64,000 nt of DNA from Nocardia neocaledoniensis. Lineage in GTDB: Bacteria > Actinomycetota > Actinomycetes > Mycobacteriales > Mycobacteriaceae. The notes under the pieces were generated by a model. It ran no database searches. It was not told the origin of the DNA and worked only from the letters and a program-made list of their open reading frames with translations. This document shows, piece by piece, positions 54,427-62,631 of this stretch. The position numbers and the translations under genes are program-made. The DNA is taken from assembly GCF_003182135.1 (NCBI RefSeq), contig NZ_QGTL01000002.1:730881-794880 (forward strand), read 5' to 3'. The number at the start of each line of letters is the position of its first letter. Position 1 is the stretch's first letter.

Positions 54427-55434
54427 ATGCTGGTCAAGGCACTCGGGGCAGGGTTCGCCGGGTTTGTGTTCCTCACGGTCGTCATCGCGACCGTGGTCAG
54501 CGCCGTCGTGGTGTTCGACCAGGCGCTCGCCCCTGCCCCGGGTGCCTCGACCGGCACCGGTTCGATCCCGAGTCCCGAAGCCGTCCAGGACATCCCGGCC
54601 GAGATGCTCGTGCTCTACCAAGCCGCCGCCGGGGACTGCCCCGGGCTCGACTGGTCGGTGCTCGCCGCGATCGGCAAGATCGAGACCGACCACGGCCGCT
54701 CCACCCTGCCGGGGGTGTCCTCCGGCGAGAACGCCTCCGGGGCTGGCGGCCCGATGCAGTTCCTCGCCCCGACGTTCGACTCCGTTGTCTCGCGCCATCC
54801 CCTTCCCACTGGTGGGGCGAGCCCACCCTCGCGCTACAACCCGTCCGACGCCATCCATGCCGCCGCGTTCTACCTGTGCGATTCCGGTGCGCCCGAGGAC
54901 ATGTACAGCGCGATCTTCGCCTACAACCACGCCGACTGGTACGTCAACCAGGTCCTCGACCAAGCGGTCCGCTACCGCACCACCACACCCGACTCCTCCG
55001 GCGGCGACTGCGCCACCGCCTCACCGCCGAACCCGACAGCCGCGCAAGTGATCTCGTTCGCCTGCGCGCAGCTCGGCCTGCCGTATGTGTGGGGCGGTAA
55101 CGGGCCCGAGGTGAACGGCGGCTGGGACTGCTCGGGGCTCACCCAGGCCGCCTACCGCTCAGCCGGGATCTCCATCCCGCGCACCACCTACGACCAGGTC
55201 CACACCGGCACACCGATACCCGAGGACCAGCTCTCCCCCGGAGACCTCGTCTTCTACAGCACCGGCGGCGATGTCCACCACGTCGGCATCTACCTCGGCG
55301 CAGGCCAGATGGTGCACGCACCCACCTTCAACGAACCCGTCCAGGTCTCGCCCTACCGGTGGGACGGCGATGACTACTACACCGCCACCCGACCCACCCC
55401 CGCCCACAACAACACCTCGCCCGCCGCGCCCTGA
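54427..55434 (+). CDS. Bifunctional wall hydrolase: lysozyme-like plus NlpC/P60
   Basis: A 335-residue protein with an N-terminal membrane helix (about 8-30), a lytic transglycosylase-like domain with catalytic Glu86 in GKIETDHGRS, and a C-terminal NlpC/P60 peptidase with Cys235 in WDCSGLTQ, His285 in VHHVGIYLG and His297. This domain pair is standard in Gram-positive type IV systems, where it opens the peptidoglycan for the channel. The start follows the previous stop by seven bases. Confidence 0.92.
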   Translation: MLVKALGAGFAGFVFLTVVIATVVSAVVVFDQALAPAPGASTGTGSIPSPEAVQDIPAEMLVLYQAAAGDCPGLDWSVLAAIGKIETDHGRSTLPGVSSGENASGAGGPMQFLAPTFDSVVSRHPLPTGGASPPSRYNPSDAIHAAAFYLCDSGAPEDMYSAIFAYNHADWYVNQVLDQAVRYRTTTPDSSGGDCATASPPNPTAAQVISFACAQLGLPYVWGGNGPEVNGGWDCSGLTQAAYRSAGISIPRTTYDQVHTGTPIPEDQLSPGDLVFYSTGGDVHHVGIYLGAGQMVHAPTFNEPVQVSPYRWDGDDYYTATRPTPAHNNTSPAAP

Positions 55435-55463
55435 ACACCACCACCGTCGAACGGAGAACCTCC

Positions 55464-56897
55464 ATGCGCCACAACCACTCTCGAACCGTGCACATCGCCC
55501 TGTGCGCGGCCGTCACCGCGACCACCATGACGGCCGGTGTCGTCACCGCAGAACCCACCCCCAGCCAGACCACAGCCCAGTGCCCGCGCTGGACCGCGCT
55601 GCTGACACCGGGCACCTACGAGACAACCTCGACCAGCGGGCAGAACACAATCGGGATCCTCACCCAGCTCGGGGACTCACTGACCACCCGCTACGGCACC
55701 GATATCGAGGTCCGCACACTCGCGCCCTCCGCCGGTGCGGGTTCGGTGAGCCAAGCCGACCTCACCGCGGCGGTGAAGGGGCTGTGCTCGGACACGCGAG
55801 TCGTTTTGGCCGGCTACGGCCAGGGCGCCGAGGTCGCCGGCGACCTCGCCACCACCCTCGGCAACCGAGGCGGCCCGATCCCTGTCTCCCGCGTCGTCGC
55901 CGTCGCACTCGTCTCGGACCCGCGCCGCGACCCGGCCACCGCCCAGCTCGGCACCCCGGTCTCCGGCCAGGGCGTCACCGGGCCACGCGCGCAGGGCTTC
56001 GGCGAGCTGACCGACCGGGTCCGCACCCTGTGCCTCGAAGGCGACAGCTACTGCTCGACCACCACCGAGTCCTCGCCCGTCCTCGCCGCGGTGAGCCGCG
56101 CCCTCACCACCGCCACCACGACAACCACCACCCCACCGGCCCCGACCAGCAGCGCCTCGCCCACCACCACGACGAAAGCCCCAGCCACCACGACGAGCAC
56201 ACCGATCATCAGCATCGGGTCGGACTCGACCGGGCAGATCAGCGTGTCCCAGGTCCTGGCCCAGGTCGTCACCGTTCTGAACGGGCTTGCCAGTTTCACC
56301 GCGAACGTGCCCGCGATCATCAACGACCTCGCCCAGCTGACCGGACTGGTCACCGCTGGAGACGTGCGCGGCGTGCACCGCGTCTCCGGCGACCTGAACA
56401 ACCAGTTCGCCCCGCTGATCGAGCTCGCCGATGGACTCGACCTGCGCCTGGTCGCGCGGGCGCTGGCGCTGGCCGCGCCACTGGACACCACCGGGGTCGC
56501 GGCGATCGCTGCCGAGATCGTTGGTGTCCTGGCCGGACTCGACATCTCGCGTATCGCCACCGATGTCGGCCGCGCGCAGGAGATCGCTTGGACCGCTGTG
56601 GAATCCCTCGCCGAGGGTGATCCGGTCGCGGCGGTGCAGGCGCTGACCGGGCTGGCACCGGTCGCCGCCGATCTCGTCTCGGCCGCCGCCGCAGCGTTCA
56701 CCGGCGGGCAGTTCCCCACCCTGACCAACACCTACACCGCCACCACCAGCGGGACGGGCACGGCGGGCACCGCTACGGGCACCGCCGTTCCGGCCACCCA
56801 GGACGGCCACACGGCCCCGTTCGACGCCACCGGCTACAACACCGCCGCCCCCGTACTGACCGACTGGATCGCCCAGGCCATCGACCGCAGCAAGTAG
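55464..56897 (+). CDS. Secreted cutinase-fold protein without catalytic serine
   Basis: A 477-residue exported protein: signal peptide, then a cutinase-like domain (about 38-200) with conserved cysteine pairs and the nucleophile elbow reading Gly117-Tyr-Gly119-Gln-Gly121 where cutinases have GYSQG. The codon is GGC at 55818-55820. The aspartate in EGDSYC is kept but no catalytic histidine follows. A Thr/Pro stretch then leads to a 240-residue Ala/Leu-rich helical domain. It is the last gene before a strong terminator and 29 bases after the wall hydrolase; probably a cell-surface component of mating rather than an esterase. Confidence 0.85.
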   Translation: MRHNHSRTVHIALCAAVTATTMTAGVVTAEPTPSQTTAQCPRWTALLTPGTYETTSTSGQNTIGILTQLGDSLTTRYGTDIEVRTLAPSAGAGSVSQADLTAAVKGLCSDTRVVLAGYGQGAEVAGDLATTLGNRGGPIPVSRVVAVALVSDPRRDPATAQLGTPVSGQGVTGPRAQGFGELTDRVRTLCLEGDSYCSTTTESSPVLAAVSRALTTATTTTTTPPAPTSSASPTTTTKAPATTTSTPIISIGSDSTGQISVSQVLAQVVTVLNGLASFTANVPAIINDLAQLTGLVTAGDVRGVHRVSGDLNNQFAPLIELADGLDLRLVARALALAAPLDTTGVAAIAAEIVGVLAGLDISRIATDVGRAQEIAWTAVESLAEGDPVAAVQALTGLAPVAADLVSAAAAAFTGGQFPTLTNTYTATTSGTGTAGTATGTAVPATQDGHTAPFDATGYNTAAPVLTDWIAQAIDRSK

Positions 56898-56924
56898 CCC
56901 GCGCCGTCCACGTACAGCGCACAG

Positions 56925-56973
56925 GAAACGGCCCGTGGTGCCGAGCGGAATGCTCGGCACCACGGGCCGTTTC
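56925..56973. terminator. Very strong bidirectional terminator ending the rightward operon
   Basis: A perfect 22-bp stem beginning GAAACGGCCCGTGGTGCCGA with a 5-base loop GGAAT, ending in GTTTC. It lies between convergent genes. Confidence 0.93.
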
Positions 56974-56987
56974 AGCGAGTAGGCGGG

Positions 56988-57470
56988 TCAGGAGATGAGC
57001 GGCGGCACCGCGCGCAGGCCCGGCGCGGCCGGGCCCCCGCCGTTGCGGAACCGCCACGACGGCAACGCCCTGTACACCTTGACAGTCTGCTCGTCACCGT
57101 CATTGCCGCCGTCACTGCCGCCGTCGCTGCTGTCCCCGCTGTCTTGTTCGGGCAGCTGGTCCAGGGTCGCCACGACCACCTCGCGGGCGGCGGTCTCGAG
57201 GTCGCCGTAGAGGGTGCCGGTCAACGGACCGGTCATGACACGTACCGCACCGCTGTGCGGGAAGAACTCACCGTCGGTCCTCACCTGCTCGTAGCGCAAC
57301 GCGATCGGCACCCACGGCACCAGCGAGGCCAGCACGGGCATCTGCAGCTCCCGCACCGCCGTCTCGGCGATGGAGATCCACAGCTCGAGACCGTCGGGTG
57401 CCTGGCTGGAGTCGGCGAACACCCGGTACAGGGCCGCACCCAGGATGGCGGGGGTTGGGGTGGAGTACAT
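56988..57470 (-). CDS. Hypothetical protein with an acidic glycine-rich linker
   Basis: A 160-residue soluble protein. The first 100 residues are helical (GAALYRVFADSSQAPDGLELW, then AVRELQMPVLASLVPWVPIALRYE); a Ser/Gly/Asp linker (DSGDSSDGGSDGGNDGDEQ) leads to a basic C-terminus. No family recognised. AAAGGTG precedes the ATG. It ends 15 bases from the strong terminator. It lies in the leftward group with the multi-HTH protein. Confidence 0.7.
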   Translation of the reverse strand: MYSTPTPAILGAALYRVFADSSQAPDGLELWISIAETAVRELQMPVLASLVPWVPIALRYEQVRTDGEFFPHSGAVRVMTGPLTGTLYGDLETAAREVVVATLDQLPEQDSGDSSDGGSDGGNDGDEQTVKVYRALPSWRFRNGGGPAAPGLRAVPPLIS

Positions 57471-57517
57471 AGTCGAGCACCTTTCTCAAAGGTTAGATTG
57501 AGAGGGCGGTGTCGGAC

Positions 57518-57542
57518 TCCCCGGAGCTACCATCTCCGGGGA
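57518..57542. terminator. Hairpin between two leftward genes
   Basis: TCCCCGGAG and CTCCGGGGA, a perfect 9-bp stem with a 7-base loop, 12 bases past the stop of the multi-HTH gene. No T-run; it may reduce read-through. Confidence 0.5.
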
Positions 57543-57554
57543 TTCCGGCATCGC

Positions 57555-58739
57555 TCAGATTCGGGACGCGAGGGTGAATTTCTTGGGGGCCGTGCTGGTC
57601 TGGCGCGCGGTCCCGCCATCGGTCAACTTGACCAGGGCGTTGTGGACCGCGCCGCTGGACCGGTTCAGGGCTTTGCCGATCTGGTGTGGGGTGAACTCCT
57701 TTCCGGGGTTTTCGTGCAGGAAGTCCTCGACCTGCCCGCGCAGCGCACCGGCGGGCAGGCGTTCGACCGTCGACTCCGCGTCGCCCGCAGCGCCGCTGTG
57801 GGCCGCCGCCGGGGATTGTGGGGCCACGGTGGCGGGATCGTCGCCCGTGGGGGCGGCTGCCGCCGTCTCCGGGGTGGTGCCGGGCGCGGGGTCGGCCGGG
57901 GCCGCCTGTTCGGCGGGGGTGGCCGGTTCGGGCGCGGTGGGTTCGGCCACAACGGGTTCCGGAGTCACGGGGTCGGCCGGTGCGGGCTCCGGTTCGGCGG
58001 GTGTGGTGGCCGCCGCTTCCGGCGCGGCCGGGGCCGGGGACGGTTCGGGTTTCGCTCCGACGGTCCAGCTCTTCCCAGCCCGGGGCTTGCCCGGATCGGT
58101 GGCCGCCCACACGGCCCCGGCGAGTTCCCATTCCGTCAGCAGATGCCGCGCCGCGATGGTCCCGATGGCCGCCATTTCCGCCAGATCGGCGGTGGTGCTG
58201 CCGGGGTGGGTTTCCAGCGCCTTCCACAGCGCCCGAGCTTCGGCGCTGTGCAACGCGGGCACCTCCGCCGCCGACACGGTGGCGGATTCGGTTGCGGGGT
58301 CGGCGGTTTCGGGCGACGATCCGCCCGGTTCGGCCGTCTCAGGAGACACCGCGCTCGGATCGGTGTGTTCGGCCGGGCCCGCGTCGGTGGGTTCGGCCGG
58401 GCACGGATCGGCGGGCGCGGTGGGGGCCGGGTCCGGTTCGATGGTGGCGGGTGTGCCCGTGCCCTGGGTCCAGGTCTTGGCCGCGCGGGGCGATGCGGGG
58501 TCGGTGTGCGAGTGGGCGCACCCGGCGGTTTCCCACTGGGGCAGCAGCCGCCGCGCGGTGGACTGGCCGATCCCGGCGATGTCGGCCAGCGCGGCGGTGG
58601 TGTTGTCAGGGTGGGCGCGCAGCGCCGCCCACAACGCCCAGGTGCTGTCGCGGCGCGGCACTGGCACCGACCGCGAACCGTTTTCCGGGGTGGGTACGGC
58701 CGTTTCGGTGGCCCCGGCGGCGTTCTTGGTTTTCGACAT
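57555..58739 (-). CDS. Protein with three winged-helix domains joined by Pro/Ala-rich linkers
   Basis: A 394-residue protein. Two related domains (about 25-88, TWALWAALRAHPDNTTAALADIAGIG..., and 165-228, ALWKALETHPGSTTADLAEMAAIG...) share the pattern LWxALxxHPxxTTAxLAxxAxIGxxxAR-LLxxWExAG. A third winged helix at the C-terminus (QVEDFLHENPGKEFTPHQIGKALNRSSGAVHNAL) is different. Linkers are about 75-150 residues of Pro, Ala, Glu and Thr. GGAAGG precedes ATG 58739. The arrangement could bind several spaced sites, such as the tandem repeats of the element. No known family name is offered. Confidence 0.8.
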   Translation of the reverse strand: MSKTKNAAGATETAVPTPENGSRSVPVPRRDSTWALWAALRAHPDNTTAALADIAGIGQSTARRLLPQWETAGCAHSHTDPASPRAAKTWTQGTGTPATIEPDPAPTAPADPCPAEPTDAGPAEHTDPSAVSPETAEPGGSSPETADPATESATVSAAEVPALHSAEARALWKALETHPGSTTADLAEMAAIGTIAARHLLTEWELAGAVWAATDPGKPRAGKSWTVGAKPEPSPAPAAPEAAATTPAEPEPAPADPVTPEPVVAEPTAPEPATPAEQAAPADPAPGTTPETAAAAPTGDDPATVAPQSPAAAHSGAAGDAESTVERLPAGALRGQVEDFLHENPGKEFTPHQIGKALNRSSGAVHNALVKLTDGGTARQTSTAPKKFTLASRI

Positions 58740-58995
58740 GGGGGTTCCTTCCAACAAATGGGTTTGGTGAATTCGGTGATGTCCCCGAGTGGGGGACGGA
58801 ATGCGCGCCGGTCGGGGCGATTTCCCCGGGCGGTCGGTGCCGTTCCGGTTTCCATGACCGCTCGATAGGGCGTGTGATGTCAAGCGGAATGTGGAAATTG
58901 GTTCCGGTCGCGAATTACTCTCGTCCGATTCCGTAATAGCCTCGACGCGAGCGGAATTCGAGTCGCCGGTGTTGACTCAGGGATGGCGAGGCGCC

Positions 58996-59283
58996 TCAGG
59001 CCGGCGACCTCGCCGCGGGCGCGTGGCACGCGAGCCGCGGACTCGACGCACGAGCCGGTCGCGGGTGCGCCAGAGGCAAGTCGGCCGTGTCGGTGCCGGG
59101 TTCGCCGGAGTCGGCCTCGGCACGTTCTGTGTTGCCGGTGGCGGGTTGGGTGTCGAGGGCCTCGCGAAGTCGTCGCTCGCCGCCAGTCAGCTCGTAGTCC
59201 ACATGGTGGTCGAGTTCCCAGCTTTCAGCGCACTCGACGCAGATGGTGCAGCCGTGCGCGCAGCGCCACGTTCTGCCTACCAA
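58996..59283 (-). CDS. Small protein with a four-cysteine zinc knuckle
   Basis: A 95-residue protein on a TTG start whose last bases overlap the stop of the upstream small gene (TTGGTAG). The N-terminus has CAHGCTICVEC, four cysteines that can bind zinc, followed by ELDHHVDYELTGGERRLREAL; the tail is Pro/Ala-rich. Third codon positions are strongly G/C, which supports coding. No ribosome site is seen for TTG alone, in keeping with translational coupling. A minus-one frameshift joining the two frames is an alternative. Confidence 0.45.
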   Translation of the reverse strand: MVGRTWRCAHGCTICVECAESWELDHHVDYELTGGERRLREALDTQPATGNTERAEADSGEPGTDTADLPLAHPRPARASSPRLACHAPAARSPA

Positions 59284-59393
59284 CAGGATTCGGCCGGGCG
59301 GGTCGTCGCTGTCGCCACGACGTAATCGTTGCCGCTGAGTTTGGCTCCCGGTTTGATGACGGCGTCCTCGTCGTGGGTGCGAGTGTCTTTCAC
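59277..59393 (-). CDS. Very small protein upstream of the zinc-knuckle gene
   Basis: A 38-residue protein, MKDTRTHDEDAVIKPGAKL and onward to ESCW, from a GTG with CAGGAGCA upstream to TAG 59277-59279. About four fifths of codons end in G or C. The stop overlaps the next start. No family recognised. An in-frame extension to 59696 is open but unlikely. Confidence 0.4.
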   Translation of the reverse strand: MKDTRTHDEDAVIKPGAKLSGNDYVVATATTRPAESCW

Positions 59394-59574
59394 GGAGTGC
59401 TCCTGTTCGGGTTCGGTTGGGGTGCCGCGCAGTTCGTCGCGGCCAGCACATCCGACAAGGCCCGCCGCGAAGGCGCGCTCGAAGTACTCGACCAGACCAA
59501 GCACCTGCGCAGTCGCGAACCGGCCGCCGAGCGGGCGACGCCCGCGGCGGAACCGGGATGCACCAGTCACCCCG

Positions 59575-59610
59575 GCCTCGCCGATCAGCTTTCTCCCTGA
59601 TCGGCGAGGC
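59575..59610. terminator. Terminator hairpin in the remnant region
   Basis: GCCTCGCCGATCAG and its perfect complement (14 bp) around an 8-base loop. The stop of the plus-strand remnant is in the right arm. Confidence 0.65.
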
Positions 59611-59995
59611 TCCCGTGACACAGGCCGGATGTCCCGCAACCACGGGCTAAGGCCGACCCGAGACTCTCCTGGGACAGCAGGCGCCGACGCGCTCACTCAC
59701 TTCAACAGGCACTGACCTTGTCCACGGGCCACCCGACGAACTCCGCGACTTCCTCGTCCGTCGTCCCTCGGGATCGCCCCGGTCCAGACCAACGCCGCCG
59801 GCGACTCGGTCGTCGACCTCACCGCCGCGAAGTAGGCCAACGCACTTCACGTCCGGGCCGCACGCGGCTGGACGGGCTACCGAGCCCGACACGGACTCGA
59901 CCCTTGCTGATTGACAAGGGAAAAACGTGCCAGGGGCTTGTCATCGGTATAATTTGAGACGTAAAACGTGTAGATTACTGATCGGACAGAACAAA

Positions 59996-60031
59996 GCCCT
60001 CGCCCGAGCGTTGCAGCGCTCACACGAGGGC
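59996..60031 (-). terminator. Intrinsic terminator of the small hydrophobic-peptide gene
   Basis: GCCCTCG/CGAGGGC (7 bp) and GAGCG/CGCTC (5 bp) stack across a symmetric 3-base bulge with a 6-base loop. On the minus strand the stem is followed by TTTGTTCT, a good T-tract. Confidence 0.78.
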
Positions 60032-60065
60032 CCTGTCCATACGTTGCCCCTAGATCAGGAACTCG

Positions 60066-60254
60066 TCAGGGCAACAACAACATAGCCGCGATGCCGTCAG
60101 CAATGATCTCGATCATGCTGGCGGCTTCGTCTCTTACGACGAGGCACCCAGCGACGATCTGGACGGTGTTCCGGATGAACTGGGTTGCCGGAGCAACCTT
60201 CTTCCATGTCCGCACGATCATGCCAGCGGCTCTGCGACGGTGGCGACCGACCAT
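60066..60254 (-). CDS. Small basic-hydrophobic peptide
   Basis: A 62-residue peptide: a basic start (MVGRHRRRAAGMIVRTWKK) and a largely hydrophobic remainder with FIRNTVQIVAGCLVV and MIEIIADGIAAMLLLP. GTGAAGG sits just before the ATG, and a proper terminator follows 35 bases after the stop, so a real transcript is likely. It has no match I know; a membrane-active peptide (toxin, bacteriocin or holin-like) or a small membrane regulator are possible. Codon use is less GC-biased than in the host, as in the rest of this end. Confidence 0.5.
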   Translation of the reverse strand: MVGRHRRRAAGMIVRTWKKVAPATQFIRNTVQIVAGCLVVRDEAASMIEIIADGIAAMLLLP

Positions 60255-60738
60255 CGGCCTTCACCTTCCTCACTGCCTCACGTACGCGAAGTTGTCCTTC
60301 ACGGTGGATACGGAGGACGGGAAGCTACGGCCCATGGCCGGAGCTCGCCACCCGCAGTATCGGCGGTGCGAGATCACAGATGCGGCAGGAGTTTTCCCGT
60401 GGAACCGTCCACGATCGAACTCCCGGACAGAGTCTATGTCACCGCGCAAACCTGTGGTGAGAACCCAGCGCGGTAGCGATCGCCGAAATCGCTCCCAAAC
60501 GACAATCGCTGATAATCGCTGATAATTCTTTGCATCGAACGACAGCAGTCGGCAACCCAAAAGAGAGACCAGCATCACACTCAACGAGGAGGCCGAGGGC
60601 AACCCCGAGGAAGCTGGCTGACAAGAAGTTCGCGGCGGGTGTTCGGAAAACGACCGTCTGCATGTGCTGACTTCCGGCCACCCGTTGGTGAACCCGCGTC
60701 GTCGGGAGCGGCTTGCGTGAGTTCCCGATCTCCTTCGA
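60255..60738. other. Gap upstream of the small peptide gene
   Basis: 484 bases. A leftward frame from 60602 to 60270 is open but its composition is poor. A tandem ATCGCTGATA pair lies near 60510-60530, and a TGTTCGGAAAACG half-site at 60640-60652 resembles the palindrome at 61409. No gene is supported. Confidence 0.4.
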
Positions 60739-61359
60739 TCACAGGTCGAGTACCTGAAGCCATCCGCTTCCGATTGCTGAGTCCTCGGCAGTCACTGCAT
60801 GACCGACTGGCAGCAGGTGGTACGTGACGGCCGCGCCGGCATGGCGTAGCTGGCGGGCGAGCTGCAGACCATCGCCTGGGGACCGGCGGGTGTCCTTCGC
60901 TCCGTCAACTATCAGCACAGGCGTGCCGTCCAGGCGGTACTGCGGTTCGCTGCTGAAGGGCAGGAGCGGTCGGAACAAGATCGCTCCCGCCAGGAGATCC
61001 GGCTGGGTCATCAGCAGTGCGGCAGCCATGATCGCTCCGTTGGAGAAGCCAACGGCCACTGGCTGGTTTGCGATCCCGTAGCTTGCGCAAGCGGTCGCGA
61101 TGAACTCCGCCAACTTCGGCGCTCGGGTGGCAAGGTCTGCCTCGTCGACACTGCGATCCGGTCGGCGATGAAAGAAGGCATGTCCGGGATTCATGTCGAC
61201 AGTTCCGCGGATTCCGAGCCGTGCCGCGCCCGGCGCGAGCTCGGCGGCCAGAGCCATCAGGTCGGATTCGTTCCCATGAGAACCATGCAGCAGAACGAGC
61301 GGTCGCCTGGCAGCACCTGTCCCGACTATGAAGCGGTGGGTATGTGTCGGTATCGACAT
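60739..61359 (-). CDS. Alpha/beta-hydrolase esterase
   Basis: A 206-residue compact esterase/phospholipase-like hydrolase. The oxyanion segment is LLHGSHGNESDLMALA, the nucleophile elbow GFSNGAIMAAALL, the acid in VDGAKDTRRSPGD and the histidine in PVGHAV. It is cytosolic and of the carboxylesterase/YpfH size class. ATG 61359 is chosen since it begins the conserved domain; ATG 61392 adds 11 residues. A near-perfect palindrome 50 bases upstream suggests it is regulated as a detoxification or stress gene. Confidence 0.82.
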   Translation of the reverse strand: MSIPTHTHRFIVGTGAARRPLVLLHGSHGNESDLMALAAELAPGAARLGIRGTVDMNPGHAFFHRRPDRSVDEADLATRAPKLAEFIATACASYGIANQPVAVGFSNGAIMAAALLMTQPDLLAGAILFRPLLPFSSEPQYRLDGTPVLIVDGAKDTRRSPGDGLQLARQLRHAGAAVTYHLLPVGHAVTAEDSAIGSGWLQVLDL

Positions 61360-61408
61360 ACCAGTAAGGCTACGGACGTCGCGCAACTCCATTCTGGCGC
61401 GAGCGCCA

Positions 61409-61435
61409 TGTTCGGAAACGACCGTTTGCCGAACA
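61409..61435. promoter_or_regulatory. Palindromic operator upstream of the esterase gene
   Basis: TGTTCGGAAACG (61409-61420) and CGTTTGCCGAACA (61423-61435) are near-perfect inverse copies. Related half-sites lie at 60640 (TGTTCGGAAAACG) and 61476 (CGTTCGGAAAACC). Confidence 0.6.
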
Positions 61436-61539
61436 CCGACTCGCTAGGGCTCGGAGGCAGCCCCCCGGGACGAATCGTTCGGAAAACCGCCCATCGAGGG
61501 TTGGTGCCGGTCTACCGACTCACCTCACCTGGCAGGTAC

Positions 61540-62619
61540 TCAGCAGCCGGGTCCGTCCCGGTGGTAGCTCAGTCGCACTACGTTCGAAAAATGATCGGTT
61601 GTGGTCGCGCGGCCTACGCTTGCCCTGACCATGTACACACTCGTCCCGCATGGAAGCTCCTGCGGGCGACGTAGGTTCACAGGGAACACCACAAGAGCAT
61701 CGGAGCCGGCTACGTAGCTCCCGATCTCGACTTGTACTTCCTGAAGGGACTCGCTGACGGAGGCCTCTGAGAGCACCGCGCCACCCGGGTTGTTCGAGTT
61801 GAGAATGCCGAAGTTCGAGTGCTCAAGCTGGAGCTGATCGGGCAGCCACAACCTGATCGCCACACCGCTGACATCGACGTCTGCTGTGTATTTGACCCTG
61901 AAGTCGACCGTGCCATGTCCCACGAGGTCGACGGCAGGCAAGTACCGGCGATCTTCGGCACCTCGTTGACGAGCCGCGAGTTCGAGAGCCTGATCGCTTG
62001 ACATCGACGACTTCGATGATTCAGGTTCGATCGATTGGTTCGTTAGGATCTCAATGGGGTACGAGCGGTGATCTCCCCCGGCGAGCAGGATCATCAACAC
62101 GAATGCCGCAGCGACGAGCAGTAGGTACCTCCACCCGGAGCGCCGCGTAGGAGGGCCTGCAATGGCTGCGGGCGGCCCCCCAGGGCCGCGGCCAGACATG
62201 CCATCGGTAGCGCTCAGTGGTACTGCGGTCGATTGCTCAGACACATGAACTTGACCCCCCGGGCCATCTGCGGGCACGTCGGGATCTTCGATCGTGGTCG
62301 GCGCTTCTGGGGGTCGGCTGCGGCGAGCGTTGCGATGTAGGGTCTGCCAAGTCGCGAGGGTCCGTCTATCGGGAGTCCGGGCCGCCGGAGTCGTGCCGGC
62401 CATGGCGCACAAAGCAAGCAGCACCCTTTCGAATCCGGCCTGGTCCCGTGGGATCACTACGGAATCGTCCAGGGCCACCCACCCCGCTATCGTGCTTGCC
62501 GACACCTGCCCGCCAGTCGCTTTGGCGATCACCGTCGGTGAGGGGCTGCCAGCTGCCGAATACAGCGCACGCCACCGCGCGAGGTACTTGTCCCGCGCCG
62601 AGATGGACTTTCCAGACAT
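61540..62619 (-). CDS. Membrane protein with N-terminal helix-turn-helix and outside domain
   Basis: A 359-residue protein. Residues about 5-95 resemble the XRE-like helix-turn-helix found at the N-terminus of actinobacterial signalling and conflict proteins (ATGGQVSASTIAGWVALDD and TLATWQTLHRNARRSR). A Pro-rich linker leads to one membrane helix (about 163-182, YLLLVAAAFVLMILLAG) and a C-terminal outside domain rich in beta strands (VDFRVKYTADVDVSGVAIRLW). This is the layout of a membrane-tethered one-component regulator or anti-sigma-like sensor. It follows the small gene upstream by 12 bases. Confidence 0.72.
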   Translation of the reverse strand: MSGKSISARDKYLARWRALYSAAGSPSPTVIAKATGGQVSASTIAGWVALDDSVVIPRDQAGFERVLLALCAMAGTTPAARTPDRRTLATWQTLHRNARRSRPPEAPTTIEDPDVPADGPGGQVHVSEQSTAVPLSATDGMSGRGPGGPPAAIAGPPTRRSGWRYLLLVAAAFVLMILLAGGDHRSYPIEILTNQSIEPESSKSSMSSDQALELAARQRGAEDRRYLPAVDLVGHGTVDFRVKYTADVDVSGVAIRLWLPDQLQLEHSNFGILNSNNPGGAVLSEASVSESLQEVQVEIGSYVAGSDALVVFPVNLRRPQELPCGTSVYMVRASVGRATTTDHFSNVVRLSYHRDGPGC

Positions 62620-62631
62620 TGTGAAGCGCCC

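Larger units (their letters stand above)
59394..60065. other. Region of gene remnants
   Basis: About 670 bases without a convincing full gene. On the plus strand a GC3-rich frame ends at 59600 (FVAASTSDKARREGALEVLDQ and onward) and stops within a hairpin; further fragments read IAPVQTNAAGDSVVDLTAAK ending at TAG 59835 and ANALHVRAARGWTGYRARHG ending at 59910, in shifting frames. They look like a decayed rightward gene set. A TATAAT at 59948-59953 lies before an AT-rich stretch. Confidence 0.5.

Noticed and set aside
60270..60602. A leftward 110-codon frame just upstream of the small hydrophobic-peptide gene
   Set aside because: Codon use and composition do not look coding and no domain is visible; left unannotated.
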